A model generated the notes under the pieces. That model saw nothing but the letters and a program-made list of their open reading frames with translations. It was not told where the DNA came from and ran no database searches. Position numbers and translations under genes: made by a program. From the NCBI GenBank assembly GCA_964602595.1, contig CAZRRO010000010.1:1-64000 (forward strand): 64,000 nt of DNA, given 5' to 3'. This document shows, piece by piece, positions 9,190 to 18,157 of this stretch (positions are counted from its first letter, which is position 1; each line of letters opens with the position of its first letter). The DNA comes from CAIWAH01 sp964602595 (GTDB lineage Bacteria; Verrucomicrobiota; Verrucomicrobiia; Limisphaerales; UBA9464).

Positions 9190-12100
9190 ATGTCCCCGCT
9201 GCTTCTGCGTTTGCGCCGCCGACTGACCGGACCCTTTGCCCTTGCCGGTTGTCTCGGTTCGCTATCGTTGGCGCTGGGGGCCACGAAGGTGGACTTCAAT
9301 CGCGAGGTCCGGCCGCTGCTTTCGGACAATTGCTTCGCCTGCCATGGGCCGGATACCCAGACGATGAAGGGCGGGCTCCGGCTCGACCTCCGCGACGCTG
9401 CCTTGAAGCCGGCCAAATCCGGCAAGATCGCGTTGGTGCCGGGCAAGCCTCAGGAAAGCGAGTTGGTGAAACGCATCTTCACCGCCGATGGCGACGACCT
9501 GATGCCGCCGGCGGAATCCCACAAGTCGCTGACACCGGCGCAGCGGGACCTGCTCCAGCGGTGGGTCGCCGAGGGCGCCGAATATCAGGGACACTGGGCC
9601 TACACGCCGCCCGTGAAGGCCGCGGTCGCCGACCCCAAGCGGGCGGTGGATGAACTGGTGCGCCGGCGTTTGGACGAAAAGGGCCTCAAGCCGTCAGCGG
9701 CCGCTGATCGCCGGACACTGATTCGCCGGCTGTATTTCGACCTGGTGGGCTTGCCGCCGAAGCCGGAGGAAGTCGAAGCCTTCGAGCTCGACAAGTCGCC
9801 CGACGCCTACGGGAATCTGGTGGATCGGCTGCTGGCTTCGGAGCACTTCGGCGAACGCATGGCCATCGGCTGGCTCGACGTCGTCCGCTTTGCCGACACG
9901 ATCGGCTACCATTCCGACAACCCGCGGAACATCTGGCCTTATCGCGACTACGTGATCCGGTCGTTCAACGCCAACAAACCCTTCGACCAGTTCACCCGCG
10001 AGCAGCTGGCCGGTGACCTGTTGCCGAACCCGACGCAGGAACAGAAGGTCGCGTCGGGCTTCAATCGGCTCCTGCTCACGACGGAGGAAGGCGGCGCGCA
10101 GCCGAAGGACTACGAGGCGCGCTACCTGACCGACCGCGTCCGGGCGGTCGGTTCCGTGTGGTTGGGCCAGACCATCGGTTGCGCCCAGTGCCACGACCAC
10201 AAGTTTGATCCCATCACGCAGCGAGATTTCTACGCGCTCGGCGCCGTCTTTGCCGACGTGAAAGAAACGATCATCGGCGGGCGCGAGCCGGGAATGTTCG
10301 TGCCGACGCCGGCCCAGGCCGAGGGGTTGAAGTGGCACGCCGGCATGGTCGAATTGCGCCAGCGGCAATACGACGGCCCGCATCCGGAACTGGCGGAGAG
10401 CTATCAACGCTGGCTGACCGGCCAGGAGAACTCCTACGCGACCGAAGCGCGTTGGACCCGTCAGCGGCCGGCCAAGGCGGAGTCCGCGGAGGGGACGAAA
10501 CTCAAGGTGCGCGACGATCAGTCGGTGCTCGCCAGCGGTCCGCGCCCCGACAAAGACACCTACACGCTGCGATTCACGAACGCGCCGGCCGGCGTCGTGG
10601 GCCTTCGGGTTGAAGCGTTGCCGGACGATTCGCTGCCGCAGAAAGGGCCCGGCCGATCCGGCAACGGCAACTTCGTGCTCACGGAGGTCTTGGCACGAGT
10701 TGAAAGAGCCGGCGCCGAGCCTCGGAAACTTGGGTTCCAAACCGCCCGTGCCACCCACGAACAGACCACCTTGGCGGAAAAGAACCCCTACAAGGCGTGG
10801 ACGGCGGCGTCGGCGATTGATGGCGATGCCCAGGGCGATTCCGCCGGTTGGGCAGTGTTGCCGCACGTGGGCCAGTCCCAGCAACTGCTGTTGGAGCTGA
10901 AGGAACCCGTCTCGCTGGCCGACGGCGAGTCGTTGGTAGTCGAGCTGCAGCAGCGGCACGGCAACGGCAGTCACACGTTGGGCGCGTTCCGCGTGTCCAC
11001 GGCCACCGACTCCGCGGCGGTCCGCTCGCCGTTCGCGTTGCCGCCGATCCGGGAGATAGCCGAGGTGTTGAAGGTGCCGGCGGACCAGCGGGACGCCGCG
11101 CAGCGCGACAAGCTGTTCAACCATTTCAAGTCCATCACGCCGGATCTGGCGGAACTGCGGGCCCAATTGGCCGAGGCAAAGAAGTCCCGGGCGGACTTCG
11201 AGGCCACCGTGCCGCGTTCGCTGGTCACCGAACAGGCCGAGACACCCCGGACCGTGCGGTTGTTGCCGCGTGGCAACTGGATGATCGAAACCGGCGACAT
11301 CATGGAACCCGCGGTGCCGGCGTTCCTGGCCAAGGCCCCGCCCGCCGGCCGCCGGCTCAACCGCCTGGACCTCGCCGACTGGCTCGTTGCCAAGGAGCAT
11401 CCGCTGACCACCCGCGTGGTGATGAACCGGCTGTGGAAACAGTTCTTCGGGCTGGGGCTATCCAAGGTCATGGATGACTTCGGTGCGCAGGGCGAGACGC
11501 CGCCGAACCAGCCGTTGCTCGACTGGCTGGCCTGCGAATTCCGCGACAGCGGCTGGGACATGAAACACATGGTCCGGCTGCTGGTGCTGAGCGACACCTA
11601 CCGGCAGACCTCGAAGGCTTCCCGCGAGGACCTCGCCTGCGATCCTGAGAACCGCGACCTCGCGCGCCAGGGCCGCTGGCGGCTGGACGCGGAACTCGTC
11701 CGAGACAACGCCCTGTCCATCGCCGGCCTGCTAGAGCTGAAGGTCGGCGGCCCAAGCGCGAAGCCGTATCAGCCCGACGGCTACTGGGAAAACCTCAACT
11801 TCCCGCAACGGGCTTACGACGCGAGCTGGGGCAACGACCAGTTCCGGCGCGGGCTCTACACCTGGTGGCAGCGTAGCTACGTCCACCCAAGCATGCTGGC
11901 CTTCGACGCGCCGACCCGTGAGGAATGCGCGGCCGAACGGAGCCGCTCGAACATTCCCCAGCAGGCGCTCGTGCTGCTGAACGACCCCACCTACGTGGAG
12001 GCGGCCCGATCACTGGCCGTCCGCACCGCCCGCGAAGCCAAGGGCGATGCCGAGGCGCGCATCCGCTGGATGTGGCGGCAGGCTCTCGGTCGCAAACCGG

Positions 12101-12300
12101 AAGCCGGCGAAGTGGCGACCTTGCGCGCGTTGCTGGAGAAGCATCTCGGCGAATACCGGTCGAATCCGGCGAGCGCCGTTGAATACCTGAAGGTCGGCTC
12201 GACGAAGCTGCCGGAAGGACTCAATGCCGCAGAACTGGCCGCGTGGACCAACGTGGCGCGGACCATCCTGAACCTGCACGAGACGATCACGAGGGGATGA
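9190..12300 (+). CDS. PSCyt1-DUF1549-DUF1553 cytochrome-like protein (PSD1 type)
   Basis: 1036 aa exported protein. Signal peptide, then a planctomycete-type cytochrome c domain with the heme motif CFACH (about residues 48-52). DUF1549/PSCyt2 follows at about 140-380, with LYFDLVGLPPKPEEVEAF and a second heme-like motif CAQCHDHKFDP. A beta-rich middle section then leads to DUF1553 at about 700-980 (FLAKAPPAGRRLNRLDLADW, TRVVMNRLWKQFFGLGL, RLDAELVRDNALSIAGLL). These proteins typically pair with DUF1501 partners, as here, where the DUF1501 gene overlaps by ATGA. The function is not established; a role in periplasmic or outer-membrane handling of complex (often sulfated) polysaccharides has been proposed for the family. 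ATG at 9190 is chosen for the signal peptide. Confidence 0.9.
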   Translation: MSPLLLRLRRRLTGPFALAGCLGSLSLALGATKVDFNREVRPLLSDNCFACHGPDTQTMKGGLRLDLRDAALKPAKSGKIALVPGKPQESELVKRIFTADGDDLMPPAESHKSLTPAQRDLLQRWVAEGAEYQGHWAYTPPVKAAVADPKRAVDELVRRRLDEKGLKPSAAADRRTLIRRLYFDLVGLPPKPEEVEAFELDKSPDAYGNLVDRLLASEHFGERMAIGWLDVVRFADTIGYHSDNPRNIWPYRDYVIRSFNANKPFDQFTREQLAGDLLPNPTQEQKVASGFNRLLLTTEEGGAQPKDYEARYLTDRVRAVGSVWLGQTIGCAQCHDHKFDPITQRDFYALGAVFADVKETIIGGREPGMFVPTPAQAEGLKWHAGMVELRQRQYDGPHPELAESYQRWLTGQENSYATEARWTRQRPAKAESAEGTKLKVRDDQSVLASGPRPDKDTYTLRFTNAPAGVVGLRVEALPDDSLPQKGPGRSGNGNFVLTEVLARVERAGAEPRKLGFQTARATHEQTTLAEKNPYKAWTAASAIDGDAQGDSAGWAVLPHVGQSQQLLLELKEPVSLADGESLVVELQQRHGNGSHTLGAFRVSTATDSAAVRSPFALPPIREIAEVLKVPADQRDAAQRDKLFNHFKSITPDLAELRAQLAEAKKSRADFEATVPRSLVTEQAETPRTVRLLPRGNWMIETGDIMEPAVPAFLAKAPPAGRRLNRLDLADWLVAKEHPLTTRVVMNRLWKQFFGLGLSKVMDDFGAQGETPPNQPLLDWLACEFRDSGWDMKHMVRLLVLSDTYRQTSKASREDLACDPENRDLARQGRWRLDAELVRDNALSIAGLLELKVGGPSAKPYQPDGYWENLNFPQRAYDASWGNDQFRRGLYTWWQRSYVHPSMLAFDAPTREECAAERSRSNIPQQALVLLNDPTYVEAARSLAVRTAREAKGDAEARIRWMWRQALGRKPEAGEVATLRALLEKHLGEYRSNPASAVEYLKVGSTKLPEGLNAAELAAWTNVARTILNLHETITRG

Positions 12301-13745
12301 ATTGCCCGGCTGTCAGAGAAGCAACGACTGCGGTTCAGCAAACTCGCCGGACCTTCCTCGGTCGGACTGCTCAGGGCGTCGGGTTGGCGGCCTTGGCTTC
12401 CTTGCTGAATCCGGCCTTGCTTACGGCGGCGCCGAAGTGGGCCGGCGTCATCCAGCCGCGTCACTACGCGCCCAAGGTCAAGCGGGTCATCTGGCTAACG
12501 ATGGCTGGCGGGCCGTCGCACCTGGATCTCTGGGACCACAAGCCTGCGCTCGCCAAGCTGCACGGCGAACCGATGCCGGCGAGCTTTACGGCGGGGCAGC
12601 AGTTGGCGCAGCTGCAGGGCGAGCGCCTGGTCTGCTTCGGGCCGCAGACGAGTTTCCGGCACTACGGGAAATGCGGGGCGCATTTCACGGAACTGTTCCC
12701 GCATGTCGGTGCCGTGGCCGATGACCTTTGCCTGATCCGGTCCATGACGACCGACGCGATCAACCATGATCCGGCGCACACGTTCATGAACACCGGCTCG
12801 CAGCTGCTCGGCCGCCCGGCGATGGGATCGTGGGTGACGTATGGGCTGGGCAGCGAGGCGGAGGATTTGCCCGGCTTCGTTGTGCTGGTGTCGCACGGGC
12901 AGGGACGTTCGCCGCAGCCCATCGCCGCGCGACAATGGTCGGCGGGCTTCCTGCCGGGGCGTTTCCAAGGAGTGCAATTGCGCGGCCGGGGCGAACCGGT
13001 GCTTTACCTGCGCAATCCGGCCGGCATTTCCCGCGCGCAGCAGGGCGATGTCGTGGAAGCGGTCCGGGCGCTGAATGCCCGGCACGATGCAGTGGTGGAC
13101 GATCCCGAGATTGCCACACGCATCGCCCAATACGAACTCGCCTTCCAGATGCAGGCGAGCGTGCCCGAGCTGATGGACTTGGGCGGCGAACCGGCGTCTG
13201 TCCGGACGCGCTACGGTTGCACGCCTGGCGACGGATCGTTTGCGTCGAATTGCCTGCTAGCCCGGCGGTTGGCGGAACGCGGCGTGCGGTTCATCCAGCT
13301 TTACCATCGCGACTGGGATCACCACAGCCAGCTCCGGGAAGAACTGCCGTTGAAGGCGAAGGAAACCGACCAGGCCTGCGCCGCCTTGCTGACTGACCTG
13401 AAGGAACGCGGCCTGTTCGAAGACACTTTGATCGTCTGGGCCGGTGAATTTGGTCGCACGCCGATGTCGCAGTCCAACAAGGGCACCGTGGGACGCGATC
13501 ATCACAACCGCGGTTTCACGATTTGGCTCAGCGGCGGCGGGGTGAAACGTGGGATCAGTTACGGCGCCACCGATGAACTCGGTTACGCTGCCGTCGAGAA
13601 CGTAGTTACGGTGCACGATCTCCACGCCACGATGCTGCACCTGCTGGGCATCGATCACCTGCGCTTCAGCCAGAAGTTCCAAGGGCTCGACGCTCGCCTG
13701 ACCGGGGTGGAGGGCCCGCAGGTGGTGAAGGGGATTCTGGCATGA
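12297..13745 (+). CDS. Tat-exported DUF1501 (sulfatase-like fold) protein, copy 1
   Basis: 482 aa. A twin-arginine leader (QTRRTFLGR, then an Ala/Leu-rich helix) indicates folded export. The body is DUF1501, a member of the alkaline phosphatase/sulfatase superfamily: KRVIWLTMAGGPSHLDLWD, INHDPAHTFMNTGSQ, RFIQLYHRDWDHH, WAGEFGRTPMSQ, GRDHHNRGFTIWLSGGG, VHDLHATMLHLLGIDH. Conserved Asp/His residues suggest a metal site, but catalytic activity is unproven for most members. The start overlaps the cytochrome gene stop (ATGA at 12297-12300). It is the same length as, and clearly similar to, the next gene, so the pair arose by duplication. Confidence 0.9.
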   Translation: MNCPAVREATTAVQQTRRTFLGRTAQGVGLAALASLLNPALLTAAPKWAGVIQPRHYAPKVKRVIWLTMAGGPSHLDLWDHKPALAKLHGEPMPASFTAGQQLAQLQGERLVCFGPQTSFRHYGKCGAHFTELFPHVGAVADDLCLIRSMTTDAINHDPAHTFMNTGSQLLGRPAMGSWVTYGLGSEAEDLPGFVVLVSHGQGRSPQPIAARQWSAGFLPGRFQGVQLRGRGEPVLYLRNPAGISRAQQGDVVEAVRALNARHDAVVDDPEIATRIAQYELAFQMQASVPELMDLGGEPASVRTRYGCTPGDGSFASNCLLARRLAERGVRFIQLYHRDWDHHSQLREELPLKAKETDQACAALLTDLKERGLFEDTLIVWAGEFGRTPMSQSNKGTVGRDHHNRGFTIWLSGGGVKRGISYGATDELGYAAVENVVTVHDLHATMLHLLGIDHLRFSQKFQGLDARLTGVEGPQVVKGILA

Positions 13746-13755
13746 GCTTTCCCTC

Positions 13756-13790
13756 TCCGACCTCCGGCCTCGAACTTCCGACTTTCCGAT
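13756..13790 (+). repeat. Five degenerate heptamer units between the DUF1501 paralogs
   Basis: The spacer reads TCCGACC, TCCGGCC, TCGAACT, TCCGACT, TTCCGAT, a 7-nt period with drift. It fills nearly the whole gap between the two DUF1501 genes and lies just before the second start codon. This resembles the short heptanucleotide tandem repeats scattered between genes in some bacteria; only one array is visible here. Confidence 0.5.
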
Positions 13791-13794
13791 TCCC

Positions 13795-15243
13795 ATGAAC
13801 CTCGCCGCTGAACTCCGACAATTCTCCGCCCAACAACAGACCCGCCGTGCCTTCCTGGGCCGCGCGGCCCAAGGCGTCGGCACCGTGGCGTTGGCCTCGT
13901 TGCTGAATCCCGCGCTGCTGCGGGCGGCCGAGGCGAAGCCGGACCGCTGGCCCGGAGTGGTAAAGCCGTTCCATTTCCCGCCCAAGGCCAAGCGCGTTAT
14001 CTGGCTGACGATGGCCGGTGGGCCGTCGCATCTGGAGACCTTCGATCCGAAGCCCAAGCTCGCGTCGATGCACGGGCAACCGATGCCTGAGTCGTTCACC
14101 GCCGGGAAACAGATCGCGCAGTTGCAGGGGCAGAAGCTGCTCTGCTACGGGCCGCAGCTGGGCTTCAAGCGCTTCGGCAAGGCGGGCGTGGAGATGTGTG
14201 AGCTGTTTGAGCACATCGGCTCCGTGTCTGACCAGATTTGCTTCGTGCGCTCGATGACCACCGAGGCCATCAACCACGACCCGGCGCACATGTTCATCAA
14301 CACCGGTTCTCAGATTGCCGGCCGCCCGAGCATGGGCTCATGGCTGACCTACGGCCTGGGAACTGAATCGGAGGATCTTCCGGGCTTCGTGGTGCTCACT
14401 TCGCTCGGACGCGGCGGGCAGAACCAGCCGATCGCGGCGCGCCAGTGGGCTTCAGGCTTCCTTCCAAGCCGGTTCCAGGGCGTGCACCTGCGCGGCAAGG
14501 GCGACCCGGTGCTGTATCTGGGTTCGCCGGCCGGCGTCAGCCGCGGCCAGCAGCAGGACGTGGTCAAGGCGGTCAACGCGCTGAACCAACGGCACGATGC
14601 GGTCGTGGACGACCCCGAGATCGCCACCCGCATTGCCCAATACGAGATGGCGTTCCAGATGCAGGCGAGCGTGCCGGAGCTGATGGACGTCTCGAAGGAA
14701 TCCGCCAGCACCCTGGAGCTTTACGGCTGCAAGCCGGGAGACGGCTCCTTCGCCGCGAACTGCTTGCTCGCCCGCCGACTCGCCGAGCGCGGCGTGCGGT
14801 TCATGCAGCTTTACCACAAGGACTGGGACCACCACGGCGGCGTGAAGGAAGGCGTGAAGTTCAAGGCCGAGGAAATTGACCGCGCCTGCATGGCGTTGAT
14901 CACCGACCTCAAGCAGCGCGGCATGCTGGACGAGACGTTGATCGTCTGGGCCGGCGAATTTGGGCGCACCCCGATGAGCCAGGGCGGCGACGGCCGGGAT
15001 CACCACAATGCCGGCTTTACGATCTGGCTGGCCGGCGGCGGGATCAAGCCGGGCATCATCTATGGAGCGACGGACGAACTGGGCTATTCCGCGGTGGAGA
15101 ACCCCATCGACGTGCATGACCTCCACGCTACGATGCTGCGGGTGCTGGGCATCGAGCATACGCGGCTGTCCGTGAAGTTCCAGGGCCTCGACGCCCGGCT
15201 GACGGGGATCGCCGGAAAGACGATCACCGGCATCCTTGCGTGA
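13795..15243 (+). CDS. Tat-exported DUF1501 protein, copy 2
   Basis: 482 aa with a twin-arginine leader (QTRRAFLGRAAQGVG). It carries the same DUF1501 landmarks as the preceding gene: RVIWLTMAGGPSHLETFD, INHDPAHMFINTGSQ, LYHKDWDHHGG, WAGEFGRTPMSQGG, GRDHHNAGFTIWLAGGG, VHDLHATMLRVLGIEH. The copies differ by several small indels and many substitutions, so the duplication is not recent. Both probably partner the upstream PSCyt/DUF1553 protein; the duplication could provide two substrate specificities, which is inference. Confidence 0.9.
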   Translation: MNLAAELRQFSAQQQTRRAFLGRAAQGVGTVALASLLNPALLRAAEAKPDRWPGVVKPFHFPPKAKRVIWLTMAGGPSHLETFDPKPKLASMHGQPMPESFTAGKQIAQLQGQKLLCYGPQLGFKRFGKAGVEMCELFEHIGSVSDQICFVRSMTTEAINHDPAHMFINTGSQIAGRPSMGSWLTYGLGTESEDLPGFVVLTSLGRGGQNQPIAARQWASGFLPSRFQGVHLRGKGDPVLYLGSPAGVSRGQQQDVVKAVNALNQRHDAVVDDPEIATRIAQYEMAFQMQASVPELMDVSKESASTLELYGCKPGDGSFAANCLLARRLAERGVRFMQLYHKDWDHHGGVKEGVKFKAEEIDRACMALITDLKQRGMLDETLIVWAGEFGRTPMSQGGDGRDHHNAGFTIWLAGGGIKPGIIYGATDELGYSAVENPIDVHDLHATMLRVLGIEHTRLSVKFQGLDARLTGIAGKTITGILA

Positions 15244-15332
15244 GCCCAGGCCGATTGGAGGAGCCCGAAATGGTTTGGAGCCGGATTTGATTTCGGCTTC
15301 CGGAGTCGCGTCCGGACAGTAACGTCAGTCCC

Positions 15333-16736
15333 ATGACCGCCGTGATCCGCCTGCTTTTGTTTGTGGCCACGTGTTTCTTTGGCCTTGTCCCGCTCCGGGC
15401 CTTGCCGCCCACGGTTGCCCTGAAGACGCCGGCAAAGTTGGAAACGGGCGCCCGACTCGAATGGACTGCGAGCAGCCCGGAACTGGAATTCACGGTGGAA
15501 GCCCGCAACGCCCTGGGGACCGGCGACTGGACGCCGCTGTCGGGCCAAGCCTGGCCGATTCCGGCGCGCGAATTCGTCGATGGTGCCGACGGCGATTCGC
15601 GGTTTTACCGGGTCGTGGGCACTCCCATCGTGGGCGAGCGGGGCCGGCTGATTTCGACGACGCTGGTGACCAACCTGAGCCAGTTCCAGATCCAAATTCT
15701 ATTTGGTTTCGGGGGAATTCCGATCACGCCGCAGTCGGGGGTAAAGGTATACAAGGTGATCTACGAGACCGTGGATGCGCAGGGACTGCGAACCCAGGCC
15801 TCCGGTTCCCTGTGCCTGCCGGACAACCGGCCAGCCGTTGGACTGCCCCTCGTGAGCTACCAGCACGGCACGGTGACGGAACGGGAAGACGTGCCGTCGC
15901 GCCTGAATTTCGAGGGCTTCATCGGGGTGGCGATGGCCACTTCCGGCTACGCCTCGGTGTTGCCGGATTACCTGGGCCTGGGCGATTCTCCGGGCGCCCA
16001 CCCGTATCATCATGCAAAGAGCGAGGCGACGTGCGTGGTGGACCTGCTGCGGGCGGCCCGTCGCTATTGCGCGTCGAATGCCGTCGCCCTGAGCGACAAG
16101 CTGTTCCTGACCGGCTACTCCCACGGGGGCCACGCAACCTTGGCGGCGATGCGTGAAATCGAGGAGCTGCACGGGACTGAATTCGCGATCACTGCCTGCG
16201 CGCCGGGCGCCGGAGCCTATGACCTTTCCGGCGTGACTGCCGAGGATTTCCTCGCGGACAAGGCCAAGCCGAATCCCTACTACCTGCCGTATCTACTGGT
16301 CGCGTTGCAGGACGTTTACGGCTGGGCGGATTCCTGGTCCGACCTGTTGGTCGCCCCCTACGACGGCACGATCCCACCTTTGTTTGACGGCCAGCACGGA
16401 AGTGGAGAGATCAACGACAAGCTGCCGTCGAAGCCGTCACAAATCCTCCGGCCGGAGACGCTGGAGTCGTTCCGCACCAATCCGGCCGACCCGTTGCGCC
16501 TGCTGCTCCGTGAGAACGATCTCATCCGTTGGACCCCCAAGGCACCGCTGCGGCTCTATCACTGCTCGGGTGACCAGGATGTGCCGCCCGCCAACATGGC
16601 GACGGCCTTGGCGGCATTCCACGCGCGCGGCGCGACCCAGGTCCAGGCGCTGGACCCCATGCCCGGGGCGGATCATGGGGGCTGTGTCCAGCCCGCCCTG
16701 TTGGCGGCCAAGGCTTGGTTCGACACTCTCAAATAG
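15333..16736 (+). CDS. Secreted alpha/beta hydrolase (secretory-lipase-like)
   Basis: 467 aa. Signal peptide, then a short beta domain (about 30-100) ending in SRFYRVVG, a signature of verrucomicrobial exported proteins. The alpha/beta hydrolase core follows: LPLVSYQHGT, PDYLGLGDSPGAHPYHHAKS, nucleophile Ser263 in GYSHGG, a candidate acid in CSGDQDVPP and a His in GADHGGC. The arrangement resembles secretory lipases and related esterases of the LIP family more than classical dienelactone hydrolases. Substrate unknown. A TAACGT element 12 nt before the ATG could be a -10 box. Confidence 0.8.
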   Translation: MTAVIRLLLFVATCFFGLVPLRALPPTVALKTPAKLETGARLEWTASSPELEFTVEARNALGTGDWTPLSGQAWPIPAREFVDGADGDSRFYRVVGTPIVGERGRLISTTLVTNLSQFQIQILFGFGGIPITPQSGVKVYKVIYETVDAQGLRTQASGSLCLPDNRPAVGLPLVSYQHGTVTEREDVPSRLNFEGFIGVAMATSGYASVLPDYLGLGDSPGAHPYHHAKSEATCVVDLLRAARRYCASNAVALSDKLFLTGYSHGGHATLAAMREIEELHGTEFAITACAPGAGAYDLSGVTAEDFLADKAKPNPYYLPYLLVALQDVYGWADSWSDLLVAPYDGTIPPLFDGQHGSGEINDKLPSKPSQILRPETLESFRTNPADPLRLLLRENDLIRWTPKAPLRLYHCSGDQDVPPANMATALAAFHARGATQVQALDPMPGADHGGCVQPALLAAKAWFDTLK

Positions 16737-16756
16737 GTCCGACAGCCCGGCGAGCG

Positions 16757-17752
16757 ATGACTCCTCCGTTGAATCGCCGTGAATTCGTCCGCGGCGGTCT
16801 CTTGGCTGCGGCCGTGCCGGGAATGACCGCTGTGGGAGGGGAAGCGCCCGTCCGCCGGCGCCCCGTGGCTTTTTCCACCGAGGCCAACCGAATTCGCCTC
16901 ATTTGCCCGGAAGTGGCGCGCCCGTTCCGCGCCGTGATGATTGCGGACACGCATCTCTTCCGGGACGACGAACGGGGCGAACCGTTCCGGCAATACAGCG
17001 GCCGGATGGCGAAGGCATACAACCAGACGAAACACTTCCAGACCGGCGCCGCGACGAATCCCGAATTGGGTTTAACCGGGGCGCTGGACGCTGCAGCCAA
17101 GGCCAAGGCGGAGTTCCTCGCGCTGGTGGGCGACATCGTGAGCTTTCCCTCCGAAGCGGCGGTGGGTTGGGCGCGCGACCAAGTGCGCGCCGCGGGATTG
17201 CCCTGGCTTTACACGGCCGGAAACCACGACTGGCACTACGAGGGCATGGAAGGCTCGCTGGAATCCCTCCGGGCCACTTGGTGCCAGCGCCGGTTGGCCC
17301 CTCTGTATTCGGGCGAAGCGCGCCTGATGTCAGTCGATGAGCTCCACGGAGTTCGTCTGGTCGCGCTCGATAATTCGACCAACGAGATCCTGCCGGACCA
17401 GTTGGAGTTCTTCCGACGTCAGGTGGCCACCGGCAAGCCGCTGGTGCTGTTCATTCACATTCCGCTCTACGTCGCGGGACGTTCTTTGGGCTTCGGTTGC
17501 GGCCATCCGGATTGGGGTGCGCATTCCGACAAAGGTTTTGAGCTGGAACGACGGGTGAAATGGCGCGAGGGCGGGCACACGCAGGTGACCTTGGATTTCC
17601 ACCGGGAAGTGTTTGCGGCGCCCAACCTCGTCGGCGTCTTCGCCGGCCACACGCACCGGGCTTCGGTCGACGTGGTGAACGGAGTTCCGCAGTTTGTCAC
17701 CGACGCCAACGCGACGGGAGCATTTCTCCAGCTCGATTTCGTGCCGGCCTGA
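16757..17752 (+). CDS. Tat-exported calcineurin-like metallophosphoesterase
   Basis: 331 aa. A twin-arginine leader (NRREFVRGGLLAAAVPG) precedes a complete metallophosphoesterase site: IADTH (DxH), VGDIV (GD), AGNHDWH (GNHD), a His in LFIHIP and AGHTHR (GHxH), which together bind a dinuclear metal centre. The start at 16757 puts the Tat motif at the N-terminus; the upstream in-frame ATG at 16715 would overlap the preceding gene. It probably acts in the periplasm on a phosphomono- or diester. The substrate is not evident. Confidence 0.88.
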   Translation: MTPPLNRREFVRGGLLAAAVPGMTAVGGEAPVRRRPVAFSTEANRIRLICPEVARPFRAVMIADTHLFRDDERGEPFRQYSGRMAKAYNQTKHFQTGAATNPELGLTGALDAAAKAKAEFLALVGDIVSFPSEAAVGWARDQVRAAGLPWLYTAGNHDWHYEGMEGSLESLRATWCQRRLAPLYSGEARLMSVDELHGVRLVALDNSTNEILPDQLEFFRRQVATGKPLVLFIHIPLYVAGRSLGFGCGHPDWGAHSDKGFELERRVKWREGGHTQVTLDFHREVFAAPNLVGVFAGHTHRASVDVVNGVPQFVTDANATGAFLQLDFVPA

Positions 17753-17781
17753 GGCCGGTGCGAACCCAAACAGGGCCTCCG

Positions 17782-17819
17782 AAAACAAAACAGGCCGCTG
17801 AAGCGGCTCAGCGGCCTGT
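17782..17819 (-). terminator. Terminator of the tRNA-Glu/Lys unit
   Basis: A perfect 12-bp stem (17790-17801 with 17808-17819, 6-nt loop) is followed on the minus strand by TTTTGTTTT. It lies 6 nt downstream of the tRNA-Glu 3' end, ideal for ending the tRNA transcript. On the plus strand no T-run follows, so it is probably one-directional. Confidence 0.8.
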
Positions 17820-17825
17820 GAAAAA

Positions 17826-17900
17826 TGGCGACCCCACGGGGAATCGAACCCCGGTTACTGCCGTGAAAGGGCGGTGTCCTAACCGCTAGACGATGGGGTC
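17826..17900 (-). tRNA. tRNA-Glu (TTC)
   Basis: On the minus strand: acceptor GACCCCA/TGGGGTC, anticodon loop CTTTCAC (anticodon TTC), T-arm CCCGG-TTCGATT-CCCCG, discriminator G and encoded CCA. It is the second tRNA of a two-gene unit, 19 nt after tRNA-Lys. Confidence 0.95.
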
Positions 17901-17919
17901 GTCTGTTTTGAAAGAGCAC

Positions 17920-17994
17920 TGGTGGGTTGGCAGGGATTTGAACCCTGGACCAACGGCTTAAAAGGCCGCTGCTCTACCGCTGAGCTACCAACCC
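17920..17994 (-). tRNA. tRNA-Lys (TTT)
   Basis: On the minus strand: acceptor GGGTTGG/CCAACCC, D-stem GCTC/GAGC, anticodon stem GCGGC/GCCGT with loop CTTTTAA (anticodon TTT), T-arm CAGGG-TTCAAAT-CCCTG, discriminator A and encoded CCA. First gene of the Lys-Glu tRNA unit. Confidence 0.95.
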
Positions 17995-18011
17995 GCTTGA
18001 AAGCGGGGCGG

Positions 18012-18039
18012 ACAATACCGGGGGACCCCGGCAGCGCAA
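18012..18039 (-). promoter_or_regulatory. Candidate promoter of the tRNA-Lys/Glu unit
   Basis: Minus strand TTGCGC (18039-18034), 16-nt spacer, TATTGT (18017-18012). The implied start near 18005 leaves an 11-nt leader before tRNA-Lys. The spacer holds a CCGGGG/CCCCGG inverted repeat. Confidence 0.45.
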
Positions 18040-18157
18040 GTGTTTGTTCAAAATCGTCCCCGACGATTCCCGGATTGAGGTGAAAAACGGCCCGTTCCCC
18101 GTGGAATAAATCGCTTGGCGCCGACGATGGTGTTGCCCCGGAGCGGCGCCGCGGGCG

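Noticed and set aside
13756..13790. CRISPR-like interpretation of the heptamer array
   Set aside because: Units are only 7 nt, contiguous and drifting, without spacers; no cas genes are in the window.
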